Shown in pieces: positions 62,850 through 64,000 of a stretch of 64,000 nt of DNA. The notes under the pieces were generated by a model that was not told where the DNA came from, ran no database searches, and saw nothing but the letters and a program-made list of their open reading frames with translations. The DNA is from Leptasterias polaris (Eukaryota; Echinodermata; Asteroidea; Forcipulatida; Asteriidae): positions 1,299,001-1,363,000 of the forward strand of contig JAZGTN010000016.1 in the NCBI GenBank assembly GCA_037783415.1. The letters are read 5' to 3'. Position 1 is the stretch's first letter. Each line of letters opens with the position of its first letter. The position numbers and the translations under genes are program-made.

Positions 62850-64000
62850 CCATGAATTGGTATAGTTTATGTTGATTAAAAACAACTTCAGTTACCGATA
62901 TTGCTTGACGGTAGTAACTTAACGAAAAATACCGTCTTCTGGTGAAGTTTGACTGATCGTTTAGGTATCCAACCACGACCCACATTTTTATGTTTTGAGT
63001 ATGGTGAAGGAACAGATGTTTTGACTTTGACATGACCGATAATGTTTGTATACTTTACCGATAAAAACCCCAGTTCTTCTCGACTGGAGATAACAATTTG
63101 TATCTCCAAAATGGAAGGCTATACGCAACTGAACACGTGATTTACATTCAAGTATTTAAGTGGTATACATGTTGGATTCATCAACACACAAGCAGCTATA
63201 AAACGGTACTGGACCAAGGTTGACAAATCCTGCTGACTGGAAGAAAAGGTAAGACCGTGGGATGAAAAGGCGTGAAAAACTAGCGTGCATCTGCTCAACG
63301 CCTTTCATGGCGACCTGTTTAACACGGGAAAATCCCTTCAAATTCATGCACTCAGGAGACTTTTTCCTCTACAGAAAAGTACTTTTGTTAAACGTGAAAA
63401 AGTCTCTCCGCATTTTAAAGTATATATGCATTCCTCTTTCTAAAAGGTATACTTTCCATTTACATATGAGAGGGCAAAGAGGGGCACTTTTTTGTTTAAA
63501 AGGGTCAATTTCTTCTGAAATTATCACTTCTATTTGGGGGTCACGCCACATTTTGGTCATTTTTCCTGGGGGTTGTCCCACTAAATTGAATGGCAAACTC
63601 GCTAGCAAGGTCGCAGGAATGTAAGTCGCACTGCTTATTAAACTATAGATAAACTAAGCTTTCCATCCATGTAACATGTTATTATTTTGATTGGTGGACT
63701 GGAAAGAGGGGCACTTTTTTCTGTCAAATCACAAAACTCGTTGTGGGGGACCGTGACCTACAGTGCAAGGCCTAACGTGTGCAACCGTATCATGGTCGGT
63801 GCACGCTGCATTATCTGCTCAAAACGGGGGTAAAGTTCGTCATATTATTACTAAAATATTCCATTAAAATTCTAAGTATTGAATTCCGGCCCGAACATCC
63901 TACAATCCTTCAGCTGCAACTCGAATTGCAAGTTTCAATTCCTATATTCAAGGTTCCTTATCCCTAAAAAGCTGTTTCCAACTAGTTGAAGACTTATTTT
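62850..64000. other. No assigned gene; possible promoter-like spot
   Basis: CTATAAAACGG at about 63196 is followed some 50 bases later by GAAAAG|GTAAGACC, which could be a short non-coding first exon. 'gaggggcactttttt' recurs at 63480 and 63706. I cannot support a gene. Confidence 0.3.

Overview
This is a stretch of eukaryotic (metazoan) nuclear DNA, not a compact genome. It is AT-rich, has no operon-like ORFs, and shows GT-AG-bounded exon fragments separated by kilobases of introns and repeats. The repeat content suggests a marine deuterostome, most likely an echinoderm and possibly a sea star. The main reason is the repeat at 21.17-21.53 kb, which I recognise from memory as an abundant echinoderm-type MITE. 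That host call is an inference.

Layout. At 0-5.3 kb there are dispersed modules, an L2-like LINE 3' fragment, a tRNA-derived SINE and a 30-bp minisatellite. At 6.1-12.6 kb lie four plus-strand exon fragments of a CHD1L (ALC1)-type SNF2 ATPase covering motifs I, II and III. They carry two in-frame stops, a duplicated motif II exon and a minisatellite of splice-acceptor-like units, so this is a decayed gene. At 16.2-18.3 kb three exons encode a C-terminal BRCT domain resembling XRCC1/LIG3. At 22-28 kb a set of short exons with matching splice phases marks an unrecognised gene, with an 80-bp perfect inverted repeat just upstream. At 28.5-31.7 kb there are two inverted, decayed copies of a Cys-rich gene fragment with minisatellites between them. 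At 33.7-48.4 kb repeated minus-strand exon-like modules of an unknown gene are interrupted by transposons.

Mobile DNA dominates the second half. A Ty3/gypsy-type element (35.42-41.06 kb) carries a nested hAT-type MITE. A 5'-truncated CR1/Jockey-group LINE (52.2-55.9 kb) is split by a piggyBac-like TTAA element. A second piggyBac-like element holds a second member of the same hAT MITE family. A 2.74-kb TIR element of unknown superfamily lies at 57.3-60.1 kb. Many small MITEs and SINEs surround these.

I see no intact cellular protein-coding gene, functional tRNA, rRNA, CRISPR array or convincing new defence or metabolic system. The most unusual observations are the hAT MITE pair with diverged short-motif arrays, the six-fold GTCACACACGTAACC motif including a 30-bp perfect palindrome, the acceptor-decoy minisatellite in the CHD1L fragment, and the repeated duplication of exon modules.
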